Shown: positions 1-6,241 of the stretch, piece after piece
Position numbering within the stretch: position 1 is the first letter of the stretch
Layout: each line of letters begins with the position of its first letter
Source of the DNA: Prevotella sp.
GTDB lineage: Bacteria; Bacteroidota; Bacteroidia; Bacteroidales; Bacteroidaceae
Direction: 5' to 3'
Assembly (NCBI GenBank): GCA_003483565.1
Contig: DMYZ01000082.1
Location: forward strand, 1-6,860
DNA: 6,860 nt
Made by a program: the position numbers and the translations under genes
The notes under the pieces: generated by a model
What the model saw: the letters and a program-made list of their open reading frames with translations, nothing else
Database searches by the model: none
Told to the model about the DNA's origin: nothing

Positions 1-105
1 AGATCCAGTTACCTGAATGCCTACAGAAATTGAGCATGTTCTAACAGGAAGTTTTTTCGAACGATTGTCCGAAAAACTTATTTTCAGTTCATCTATTCCG
101 ATCAT
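1..105 (-). CDS. Start of an unrecognised protein running off the left edge
   Basis: On the minus strand an ATG at 105-103 opens a frame of 35 codons that reaches base 1 without a stop. The peptide begins MIGIDELKISFSD and has a mixed, plausible soluble composition, but I do not recognise a family. The same frame is open further upstream except for one TGA at 126-124, and the stretch before that TGA encodes a strongly hydrophobic segment. The edge-running frame could therefore be the rest of a membrane-anchored protein interrupted by a stop, or a separate gene. No clear promoter or ribosome binding site was found. The imperfect inverted repeat at 49-79 lies inside this frame. Confidence 0.3.
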   Translation of the reverse strand, partial: MIGIDELKISFSDNRSKKLPVRTCSISVGIQVTGS

Positions 106-123
106 CTTATTCTGATAATTATT

Positions 124-243
124 TCAGGTTGCATTACCATATTGAAGTAATGCCATTCCAAATCCAAAGACAAAAATTAGTAGTATAAAATTTAACAGAA
201 AAGAACTAAAATAGCCGTTTTCTATTAAAAATATTACTATAAA
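124..243 (-). other. Minus-strand frame encoding a hydrophobic, membrane-like segment, closed by TGA
   Basis: This frame is open for 39 codons between a TAA at 246-244 and a TGA at 126-124. About 25 consecutive residues in its middle are Leu, Ile, Phe, Val and Gly rich (for example SSFLLNFILLIFVFGFGMA), as in a transmembrane helix. It has no ATG before the hydrophobic stretch. It is in frame with the partial frame at 105-1, so the two may be one decayed gene whose membrane anchor is cut off by a nonsense mutation. Phe- and Ile-rich frames also arise by chance in AT-rich DNA, so confidence is low. Confidence 0.22.
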
Positions 244-283
244 TTATGAAAGGGCTGAATAGTAATGATCCATAAAATATTCC

Positions 284-314
284 TTTTCATTTCAATAATA
301 GTTTCGTATCTTTG
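284..314 (+). promoter_or_regulatory. Bacteroidota-type promoter (TTTT, 19 bp, TATCTTTG)
   Basis: TATCTTTG at 307-314 matches the Bacteroidota primary-sigma -7 element TAnnTTTG exactly. TTTT at 284-287, 19 bp upstream, is one base off the -33 element TTTG. Transcription would begin near 320. What follows is not a clear gene: an ATG at 317-319 opens only a 24-codon frame running into the degenerate repeats. The site may be the leftover promoter of a lost gene. Confidence 0.4.
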
Positions 315-333
315 CAATGGGCAATCTGCAGAA

Positions 334-446
334 AAGTGTTGTAATTGAGAGCTATCAGGTGCAGATAAGTGCTGTAATACTCTATAATTAAGTGCTTATT
401 AGTGTAGCAATTTGCCATAATCAGGTGCAAGAATGTGTATGAACTA
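334..446 (+). repeat. Degenerate short direct repeats (AAGTGYTGTAAT and ATCAGGTGCA)
   Basis: AAGTGTTGTAAT at 334-345 recurs as AAGTGCTGTAAT at 367-378 and in weaker form at 390-397. ATCAGGTGCA at 354-363 recurs exactly at 420-429. The motifs alternate over about 110 bp just after a promoter-like site. Clusters like this occur at transposon ends and as regulator binding sites, but no flanking target duplication or inverted copy was seen. The repeats could also be remnants of a repetitive short reading frame, since one frame is open except for TAA at the boundary of two similar peptides. Confidence 0.35.
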
Positions 447-621
447 ACTTATAGTTAAAATTGAGATGACAATATGGAACGGTTAATATATCAACAACTT
501 ATAGAATGGTATATTTCTTTGTTTCGATATGTTGTGGCAGATTTCCGGAATACGGTTCTATGACACCAACCAAATCCATTTCTGTTTGTTGTGTTTTGTT
601 GCAAATACTACAGAAATCTAT
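447..621. other. Non-coding stretch with no clear gene
   Basis: No convincing gene was found between the degenerate repeats and the 23-bp repeats. A 60-codon minus-strand frame (681-499) exists, but its first third is read out of the 23-bp repeats, and the rest (26 codons from an internal Met) matches nothing I recognise. The stretch may be the regulatory or left-over region of the genes that decayed on either side. Confidence 0.3.
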
Positions 622-690
622 AGCCAACTGGCTAAACAAAAAACAGCCAACTGATACAATGAAAAACAGCCAACTGACCAAATAATGACT
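622..690 (+). repeat. Three tandem 23-bp direct repeats beginning AGCCAACTG
   Basis: AGCCAACTG occurs at 622-630, 645-653 and 668-676, an exact 23-bp period. The first two units also share a purine-rich end (AAAAAC), and A-rich spacing is partly kept in the third. The first copy lies in the short palindrome TAGCCAACTGGCTA (621-634). A 23-bp period places copies on nearly the same helix face, as in iterons or operator clusters. The array ends 7 bp before the -33 element of the promoter-like site at 698-729, so a regulatory role is reasonable. The period is not a multiple of three, which argues against a protein-coding repeat. Confidence 0.6.
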
Positions 691-697
691 CTAAATA

Positions 698-729
698 TTT
701 GGATATCAGCTTAGTTTGTCTTATATTTG
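698..729 (+). promoter_or_regulatory. Bacteroidota-type promoter (TTTG, 20 bp, TATATTTG)
   Basis: TTTG at 698-701 and TATATTTG at 722-729, separated by 20 bp, fit the Bacteroidota consensus TTTG-N19-21-TAnnTTTG well. The site sits immediately after the 23-bp repeats. However, the -7 element overlaps codons of the ATPase pseudogene (the Tyr-Ile-Cys stretch), so it may be a chance match in coding DNA or a promoter recruited after decay. No intact gene follows within 600 bp. Confidence 0.35.
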
Positions 730-1192
730 CAACTACGTGGATGCTGTTGCAGAACAGGATATTTCTCGTGTGGATGGAGTGGAAAGAGATCCAAATCTCA
801 CACGCAGATTACTTCGCTCTTATGCACGACATCAAGGACAGCAGGTCTCTGCATCATCCATTGCAGCAGACCTGCATAACAATGAGGGAAGTTCTATCAG
901 TGATGCAACGGTTCTGTCTTATATCTCAGCTTTAAAGAAGATATTCATTATTGAAGATATGCCGGCATGGAATCCCAACCTGCGCAACGGCCGTTATGGG
1001 CTGGTCGAAATTAAACTGGGTGGTGACAAGCTCATCAAAGAAGGATGTGAGAACCTGAAAAAATTGGCACGCTAGATCGATACCACCAGAATGAATAAAC
1101 CTTCTTTCAGAATGGTACTCACAGGTGTTGGTGTCTATGCTTACAAGGAGGATGGCACGTGTGTGGTTCCGCTAAATTGTCTGAAACCATAA
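713..1192 (+). pseudogene. Remnant of a DUF4143 ATP-binding protein (AAA_14 family), N-truncated, internally deleted, amber stop
   Basis: The frame shows hallmarks of the C-terminal half of the AAA_14/DUF4143 ATPases frequent in Bacteroidales: DAVAEQDISRVDG, then YISALKKIFIIEDMPAWNPN, then GRYGLVEIKLGGDKL. Intact members are about 400 residues or more and begin with a Walker A ATPase domain, which is absent; the frame is closed upstream by TAA at 692-694. The text jumps from NLR straight to NGRYGL at about 983-988, whereas intact relatives (from memory) have roughly 80 residues between those points, so there is an in-frame internal deletion. TAG at 1073-1075 then interrupts the frame, and the family's C-terminus (DTTRM...FRMVLTGVGVYAY) continues in frame to TAA at 1190-1192. 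Three separate lesions make this a dead gene. Only the family assignment matters here; it is not part of the downstream operon. Confidence 0.85.
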
Positions 1193-1212
1193 AGACTTAA
1201 TGATTTGTATAG

Positions 1213-1356
1213 AACATTATTGGGGCACATAATTTCTTTAAAATCAATACTGAAAAGATTGCTGCACTTAAAAATACTATTGATGAACTTCCGAACTATG
1301 GAATTAGCAACTTAAATATACACAATGACTATATCAACGCAAAAGAAAATGAATAA
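1213..1356 (+). pseudogene. C-terminal fragment of an unrecognised protein
   Basis: A 47-codon frame runs from just after TAG (1210-1212) to TAA (1354-1356) with no ATG. Its peptide (for example FFKINTEKIAALKNTIDELP and later NLNIHNDYI) has the composition of a real soluble protein rather than of random AT-rich DNA, which suggests the tail of a gene whose front was lost when the DUF4143 gene decayed. I do not recognise the family. It ends 73 bp before the DUF1848 gene. Confidence 0.35.
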
Positions 1357-1429
1357 ATGAGTAATTTATCTACAAAAATAGATTAATATTTATAAATCAA
1401 CGGATTAAAGAAAGGAAATACAGATAGTT

Positions 1430-2497
1430 ATGTCAACGTGGAAGAAAGAAATGCTCCCCCGTGAAAACGGAGAAATGGTCTCTATGCAGACACCTGTTAT
1501 TATTTCGGCAAGTAGAAGTACGGATATTCCTGCCTTCTATGCCGACTGGTTCTTCCATCGGCTGAAGGCAGGCTATTCTGCTTGGATCAATCCGTTCAAC
1601 GGCCAGAGGTTGTATGTGTCCTACCGTGACACGCGCTTTATCGTGTTCTGGTCAAAGAACCCGCTTCCTTTGCTTTCTCATCTTGACGAATTGAAAGAGA
1701 TGGAAATAGGCTGTTATATCCAATATTCTCTGAACGACTATGAGAAGGAGAAACTAGAGAGGAACGTGCGTCCATTGCAGGAACGAATAGATACGTTCAA
1801 GCGGCTCGTGGACAGACTTGGCTATGGTCATGTTGTCTGGCGGTTTGACCCGTTGATACTGACAGACAATATCAATATTGAGCTTTTGCTCAAAAAAATT
1901 CGGCACATAGGGAGAGAATTAAAAGGATATACTGAAAAGCTCATATTCAGTTATGCCGACATATTGGCCTACCGTAAGGTCAAGGCCAATCTCGAGAAGG
2001 AAAATATTGCATATAGAGAATGGACTGAAGGTGAAATGCTGACTTTCGCGCGACAGTTATCCCAGCTCAATGAAAGTGAAGGCTGGAAATTCAATCTGGC
2101 TACTTGCAGCGAGAAGGTGGATTTGTCACAATACGGCATAGCGCACAACCGTTGTATTGATGACGAGCTGATGATCAGACTGGCTTATCATGATACACGA
2201 CTGATGGATTTCCTGAAGGTAAAATTCAAACCTGTCCCACAGTCGGATATTTTTGGAAATACAGAATCCTTGCCTAAAAACGCCATACTGTTACCCAACG
2301 GCACATACGCCACACATGGAAACAACAAGGATGCCGGCCAACGGCAGTTCTGTGGATGCATAGTAAGCAAGGACATAGGCCAATACAATACTTGCATTCA
2401 TATGTGTGAATACTGCTATGCCAATACAAGCAAGGCAACAGCAGTGAGGAACTATAAAAGTCATGGACAGAACCCATACAGCGAGACCATTATATGA
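1430..2497 (+). CDS. DUF1848 family protein with C-terminal Fe-S-type cysteine cluster
   Basis: This 355-residue protein has the DUF1848 signature: VIISASRSTDIPAFY near residues 23-37, INPFNGQRLYVSYRD (53-67), VFWSKNPLPLL (72-82), VVWRFDPL (135-142), FNLATCSE (221-228). The C-terminus carries CGC (C308, C310) and C322-x3-C326-x2-C329 followed by YAN, the CxxxCxxC spacing that holds the 4Fe-4S cluster in radical SAM enzymes, but placed at the C-terminal end as usual for DUF1848. The reaction is unknown; an Fe-S, radical-SAM-like barrel enzyme is the inference. Most relatives start close to the IISASR motif, so Met16 or Met19 are alternative starts; ATG at 1430 was chosen because AAAGGAAA lies about 14 bases upstream. 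Its stop TGA overlaps the next ATG (ATGA, 2494-2497), so the two are probably translationally coupled. No exact TAnnTTTG promoter was found upstream. Confidence 0.88.
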   Translation: MSTWKKEMLPRENGEMVSMQTPVIISASRSTDIPAFYADWFFHRLKAGYSAWINPFNGQRLYVSYRDTRFIVFWSKNPLPLLSHLDELKEMEIGCYIQYSLNDYEKEKLERNVRPLQERIDTFKRLVDRLGYGHVVWRFDPLILTDNINIELLLKKIRHIGRELKGYTEKLIFSYADILAYRKVKANLEKENIAYREWTEGEMLTFARQLSQLNESEGWKFNLATCSEKVDLSQYGIAHNRCIDDELMIRLAYHDTRLMDFLKVKFKPVPQSDIFGNTESLPKNAILLPNGTYATHGNNKDAGQRQFCGCIVSKDIGQYNTCIHMCEYCYANTSKATAVRNYKSHGQNPYSETII

Positions 2498-5061
2498 TAA
2501 ACGTAGTAGACTTGGTCAATCGGTGCTACGATAGACTTCCTGCCGATGTCCAAGGACACCCTTGGGATGCCACAGGACATGGCAGGAATGTCCTTCAAAC
2601 AGAAGAGCAGCTGGATGCCTATCTTGCCGCTTATGGAGAGGCACATATTATCAAATGCAGGGCGGCCTTTCAGAATTTTCCATTTAATGATGTCGGTTCT
2701 TATGATTTTGAAATCTACGACTGGGGATGCGGACAAGGAATTGCATCACTTACTTTAATTGAAATGCTCTGTGAGCACAACTTGTTATCCAGACTATGTA
2801 AGATTACACTGATAGAACCATCTCATATTGCACTTGAACGTGCAAAGCGATGGGTAGGCACTTATGCTAGTTCCGGAGTAGAAGTTCAGAGTGTGGAAAG
2901 AAAAATTCCTAACACAAAGGATGACAAGTGGAATGATATTGATTGCAAGACAAGCATCAGCATCAACATCTTCTCCAATATCCTTGACATCTGGGATATC
3001 AGTCTTTCTTGGCTGGCACATAAGGTGGCATCATTGGCTAATATCAATTATGTAATATGCGTGGGTCCCAAATTTACACATAATAGCAGACTGGCGGATT
3101 TCTGTGGCTATTTTAACCCTTCTAAATATTTTAGTAATATCAACAGCTTCTCCTATAGCTATACAACAAGAACCAATCATTCGTTCGGTTGCGAGGCCAG
3201 AGGCTTTGTGTACAAAAGATCCGAAGTGCTCGACGAGAGCTACAAGGAAAAGACTAGGAAAAACATTTGTGACAGCGATGACGATTTCTCTACTATATAC
3301 CTACGTGGTGTATTGAATGATGCTCTGCTGAATTTATACAATCAAATACGGCAACATTGCTCAAAGTCATTCGAGAATATTTTTCTCAGGCCTCAAATAG
3401 GCGTCGACTTGCCTGACATAGTATTGGCAAGTATTAGTCATGGTATTGTCCTCCTGGATATATGTAACAAAGCCGAAGATATAGAGGTGCAACTCAGAAG
3501 GGTGAAGGGCATAAAGGAAGAACTTTATAACACATATCTAAAATCTCTTAAAGTAGCAACGATAACGGTCCCTGCTGCGTTCTACTGCGTGCAGCCAATC
3601 CTCTATTTTCCGACAATGGACAAGAATGCTGTCAAGAGGCTTAAAGATGATACCGATGAACATCTTTGTAATAAATCTTCAAAACAAGGATCATGTCAAA
3701 ATTTATTCAAGAATGTTATTTTGGTAGGTAATGATGAAGACATAAGCTCAATGCTTTGCCAGATCAGAAACCGAGCATTCAGATATGATTATTATGAAGA
3801 GCTGATAAGTCTTATTAAAGGCAGATGGCATTCCTATAAAGATGGAGACCATAACTTCCGTTTGACAAAACGCCAGAAAGAACTTGTCGGTAGTCCACAA
3901 TCTCGTCTCCGTATAAAAGGTGTTGCCGGATGTGGCAAAACACAGGTCATGGCTAATAGAGCTGTGAAGCGACAATTGGAGACAGGAAGCAGCGTGCTGA
4001 TTCTCACCTTCAATATCACTCTCATACAGTATATTCGTATGAGAATTAATCAAGTGCCTGCCGATTTCCCTACGAACAAATTTATCATCACCAACTACCA
4101 TCAGTTCTTTACGGCTATGGCAAGAGAATTTGTTGGTAGGATTCCTTTTAATGCATTCGATAACGATAATTTTTTTGAACCCTATAAAGACCAAACAAGA
4201 CGTTTCAGGACTATTATAATCGATGAAGTTCAAGACTACAAGACGGAATGGTTAAGCCTTTTAATAAAGTACTTTCTTTCTGAGGATGGAAGCATTACCG
4301 TGTTTGGAGATGGCGAACAAAATATTTATGAGAGAGAAATGGAAAAAGGGACGAAGATGCCTCGTATTCCATCTTTCATAGGAGCTTGGAAACAGATGAG
4401 CGAACGTATTTCCATGCGAATACTAAACCCACAGATCGCTGTTCTTTCATCAGCCTTTGCAAGAAATTTTCTGTCTCTAGAAATGTCAACAATAGCCATC
4501 GAGAATAGATTGAACTTTGAATCCTATTACGTGAAATACTGGAATATTGGCGAGAATTTCTCTGCAGAAAAGATAGCTAGGAATATTCCTCGTATATTGG
4601 AGCATTACAAGATTAGTATCAAAGATGTCGCAGTGTTGGCTTCATCCATCAATATACTGCGGGATGTTGACTTTCAGTATCGTCAATTAACCCATTTAGG
4701 AACAATGGTCAGCTTCGAGACACAGGAAGAACTGGGAGAAGTAAAGAAGAACAGCACTGCCTATGTCGCTGCTAACTTGGAGGCGATCAGGCACGTTGCC
4801 AAGACGCATTTCACCACTGACTGTGATTGCCTAAAGCTATCGACCATTCACAGTTTCAAAGGATGGGAGGCGAAAACTATTATATTGCTCCTTCAAAAGG
4901 AGGTAAAGCAAAACCAACCATGCAATGGCGATTGCATCCAAGAGCGTGAGAACTCTGCCGCGCTCTTATATACGGCCCTTACTCGAGCACAATGTAACCT
5001 CTTCATTATTAATGTAGGAAATACCCAATACGATACATTCTTTCAAAAAAACATCAAATAA
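2494..5061 (+). CDS. Methyltransferase-like / UvrD-type SF1 helicase fusion protein
   Basis: This 855-residue protein joins two clear parts. Residues about 65-200 look like a class I SAM-dependent methyltransferase: motif I YDWGCGQGIAS (75-85), then ITLIEPS (104-110) with acidic E108. Residues about 455-855 are a superfamily 1 UvrD/Rep-like helicase: Q461 (Q motif), Walker A GVAGCGKT (476-483), Walker B IIIDEVQD (574-581), motif III VFGDGEQNIY (603-612), a likely motif IV around R642, motif V LSTIHSFKG (782-790), motif VI LYTALTRAQ (825-833). All catalytic motifs look intact, so ATP-driven translocation or unwinding is expected. Residues about 285-375 (GVDLPDIVLASISHGIVLLDIC, then PAAFYCVQPILYF) resemble the NERD nuclease fold that often precedes such helicases, but the usual ExK reads DIC, so cleavage is doubtful. 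The ATG overlaps the stop of the DUF1848 gene; the TerB-like frame starts one base after its TAA. The methyl acceptor is unknown. It is cytoplasmic, without signal peptide or membrane segments. Confidence 0.88.
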   Translation: MINVVDLVNRCYDRLPADVQGHPWDATGHGRNVLQTEEQLDAYLAAYGEAHIIKCRAAFQNFPFNDVGSYDFEIYDWGCGQGIASLTLIEMLCEHNLLSRLCKITLIEPSHIALERAKRWVGTYASSGVEVQSVERKIPNTKDDKWNDIDCKTSISINIFSNILDIWDISLSWLAHKVASLANINYVICVGPKFTHNSRLADFCGYFNPSKYFSNINSFSYSYTTRTNHSFGCEARGFVYKRSEVLDESYKEKTRKNICDSDDDFSTIYLRGVLNDALLNLYNQIRQHCSKSFENIFLRPQIGVDLPDIVLASISHGIVLLDICNKAEDIEVQLRRVKGIKEELYNTYLKSLKVATITVPAAFYCVQPILYFPTMDKNAVKRLKDDTDEHLCNKSSKQGSCQNLFKNVILVGNDEDISSMLCQIRNRAFRYDYYEELISLIKGRWHSYKDGDHNFRLTKRQKELVGSPQSRLRIKGVAGCGKTQVMANRAVKRQLETGSSVLILTFNITLIQYIRMRINQVPADFPTNKFIITNYHQFFTAMAREFVGRIPFNAFDNDNFFEPYKDQTRRFRTIIIDEVQDYKTEWLSLLIKYFLSEDGSITVFGDGEQNIYEREMEKGTKMPRIPSFIGAWKQMSERISMRILNPQIAVLSSAFARNFLSLEMSTIAIENRLNFESYYVKYWNIGENFSAEKIARNIPRILEHYKISIKDVAVLASSINILRDVDFQYRQLTHLGTMVSFETQEELGEVKKNSTAYVAANLEAIRHVAKTHFTTDCDCLKLSTIHSFKGWEAKTIILLLQKEVKQNQPCNGDCIQERENSAALLYTALTRAQCNLFIINVGNTQYDTFFQKNIK

Positions 5062-5062
5062 G

Positions 5063-5370
5063 ATGGAATATCAATTAAGCTTAGATGAACGTAGAGTCGT
5101 CTTTCAAATTTTGATAAAAATCATTCGGGCGGATAAAATCATAAGGCCGGAGGAAGAATCCTTGCTGAATAAAGTCATCGACGACTTCAAACTAAGCATG
5201 AAGGATTAGGACCACACGGAGCTTCAGAATTTAACTTACCTGACTAATAAATTCGCTTCATTTACCTCTGAAAAAAAAGAATATCCCAAATCGTTATTTG
5301 AAAGTATGGTAGCATGCGATGGATATATTGACCCGAGGGGGAGCAGGCTGTTATTGATTCTTTTGAATAG
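5063..5370 (+). pseudogene. TerB-like small protein, interrupted by amber stop and frameshift
   Basis: An ATG one base after the helicase stop opens a 48-codon frame ending in TAG (5207-5209). Its text, VVFQILIKIIRADKIIRPEE followed by a leucine-rich helix, resembles the first half of a TerB (tellurite-resistance B-like) domain, whose halves each carry an aDG-x-I-x-p-E type acidic loop. The frame continues after the TAG with a second such half, LFESMVACDGYIDPR, and after a G-run (5337-5341) the sense continues in another frame as EQAVIDSFE to TAG at 5368-5370. Repaired, the protein would have about 102 residues, short for TerB (about 140-150) but with both halves. The amber stop and the G-run shift together make loss of function likely; a 48-residue product is still possible. 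It was probably the third gene of the operon. TerB-like domains occur in stress and defence loci of bacteria. Confidence 0.6.
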
Positions 5371-5409
5371 AAAAAAATATCAAGAAAGTGATGTTTTCTC
5401 AGTTCCTTC

Positions 5410-5771
5410 TTATGGAAATTCGGTCTTAGTCTCTACGTCTATCTTCTCCATTTTGACTGCTAGCTCTGCTTCGTCATCTATGTCGTCACGTTCATACCAT
5501 GACCGGCCTCATGATCACGGTTTGCATCTCGTGAGCCTTCCTGACCGTTCTTGATTTTTTGTGGGTTGGGCGAAGCGTGTGACTGTTGTTAAGACAGACG
5601 CGGTTGTAAAATTATGATAACCTTGACATCCTTTTTGAGACCCTTTGAAATCAGGTAGTTGTCATGAAGCTGACGGACGGCACCTTCTCGCAGTTGGATG
5701 GTCTCGCCATTCCAGGTTACTGTGCCTTGATGAATAGGGGCACCAAACTGGCGGTAGAGGATGCGGTTGAT
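5410..5771 (-). pseudogene. C-terminal remnant of an unrecognised gene, one nonsense and one frameshift
   Basis: Read on the minus strand, 5771-5592 encodes about 60 residues with clear protein character (NRILYRQFGAPIHQGTVTWN, then LHDNYLISKGLKKDVKVII) and meets TAA at 5591-5589. The same frame goes on with SPNPQKIKNGQEGSRDANRD, a low-complexity polar tail. Near 5493-5500 a one-base shift is needed to continue into ERDDIDDEAELAVKMEKID, ending at TAA 5412-5410. The frame is closed upstream by TAA at 5774-5772, so the N-terminal part is missing. The order, a compact basic domain and then a polar, acidic tail, is reminiscent of proteins of Bacteroidales conjugative or mobilizable elements, but I cannot name the family. 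It converges on the TerB-like pseudogene. Confidence 0.5.
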
Positions 5772-5811
5772 TTAACAGCAAAAGTTGCCAACTAAGCCTT
5801 TATCCTGTATC

Positions 5812-5991
5812 TGACATTACCACATGTTTGGAATGCATATTACCAAAGTACTGGAAAGCATGTTACCATAGTACTGGTAAACATATTTCCATAGTAATGG
5901 AATGCATATTACCAAAGCCTGGTAAGCATATTACCATAGTATGGAGACCACCTTACCGCTAATTGGTAAACTCATTACCAAAGTTTGGTAA
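5812..5991 (+). repeat. Array of about eight 21-23-bp partly palindromic repeats (TTACCA...TGGTAA)
   Basis: Units start at about 5812, 5834, 5857, 5880, 5903, 5925, 5946 and 5969, most 23 bp long with two or three at 21-22. A typical unit is GCATATTACCAAAGTACTGG, and each carries a left TTACCA-like and a right TGGTAA-like half. The last unit contains a perfect palindrome, ATTACCA-AAGTT-TGGTAAT (5974-5992). Units differ at several positions, so the array is old or under selection only at the half sites. Period about two helical turns plus dyad symmetry suits a row of dimer binding sites (iteron, centromere-like or transfer/integration site) or a transcript folding into successive hairpins. No unit-length unique spacers are present. 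Read as protein, the 23-bp period shifts frame every unit and hits stops. Confidence 0.8.
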
Positions 5992-6040
5992 TGAGAAAGA
6001 AAAAACAGGAGTTAACTTCGCCACACACTTAACAAGATAT

Positions 6041-6241
6041 TTACTGATTCACAGTACAACTTCTTGAAAGTGCTACTGGTTCACTGACAGATTCTTGTTT
6101 ATCCTCCTGATCTAGTATACAATAAGAACACGAATCATCGCTTAGGATATTTATCTTCCAAATAGTATTTATAAAATTATTGGGATACCACTCGATTTCA
6201 GTGATACCCCAATGTATATAGTCATTACAGAGAGTCTGCAT
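6041..6241 (-). CDS. Possible small hypothetical protein
   Basis: A minus-strand ATG at 6241-6239 opens 66 codons to TAA. The product is acidic with three tryptophans near the start (HWGITEIEWYPNNFINTIWK) and several cysteines (DDSCSYCILD), with no signal peptide or membrane helix. I recognise no family. TAG lies five codons upstream in frame, so the start is constrained, but no ribosome binding site or TAnnTTTG promoter was seen. It could be a genuine small orphan gene, the C-terminal fragment of a larger one, or chance. No other frame in this stretch looks better. Confidence 0.35.
   Translation of the reverse strand: MQTLCNDYIHWGITEIEWYPNNFINTIWKINILSDDSCSYCILDQEDKQESVSEPVALSRSCTVNQ

Noticed and set aside
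49..79. Imperfect inverted repeat AAGTTTTTTCG...CGAAAAACTT, considered as a terminator.
   Set aside because: It has a bulge, an AT-rich stem and no following T-run, and it lies inside the minus-strand frame that runs off the left edge.
499..681. Minus-strand 60-codon frame beginning MVSWLFFIVSVG.
   Set aside because: Its hydrophobic start is just the translation of the 23-bp direct repeats, and the rest matches no family; the repeats are better explained as DNA sites.
699..935. Plus-strand frame of 78 codons overlapping the DUF4143 remnant.
   Set aside because: It is out of frame with the recognisable DUF4143 text and has no independent support.
3748..4233. Minus-strand 161-codon frame opposite the helicase domain.
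   Set aside because: It is antisense to the conserved helicase motifs I, Ia and part of motif II, which clearly code on the plus strand; its translation shows no domain.
5306..5554. Plus-strand 82-codon frame beginning MVACDGYIDPRG.
   Set aside because: It starts inside the TerB-like text and then reads nonsense after the G-run shift and antisense to the minus-strand pseudogene, giving a serine-rich artefact.
5812..5991. CRISPR array.
   Set aside because: The units are tandem with no unique spacers and vary throughout, no cas genes are near, and each unit is itself a dyad.
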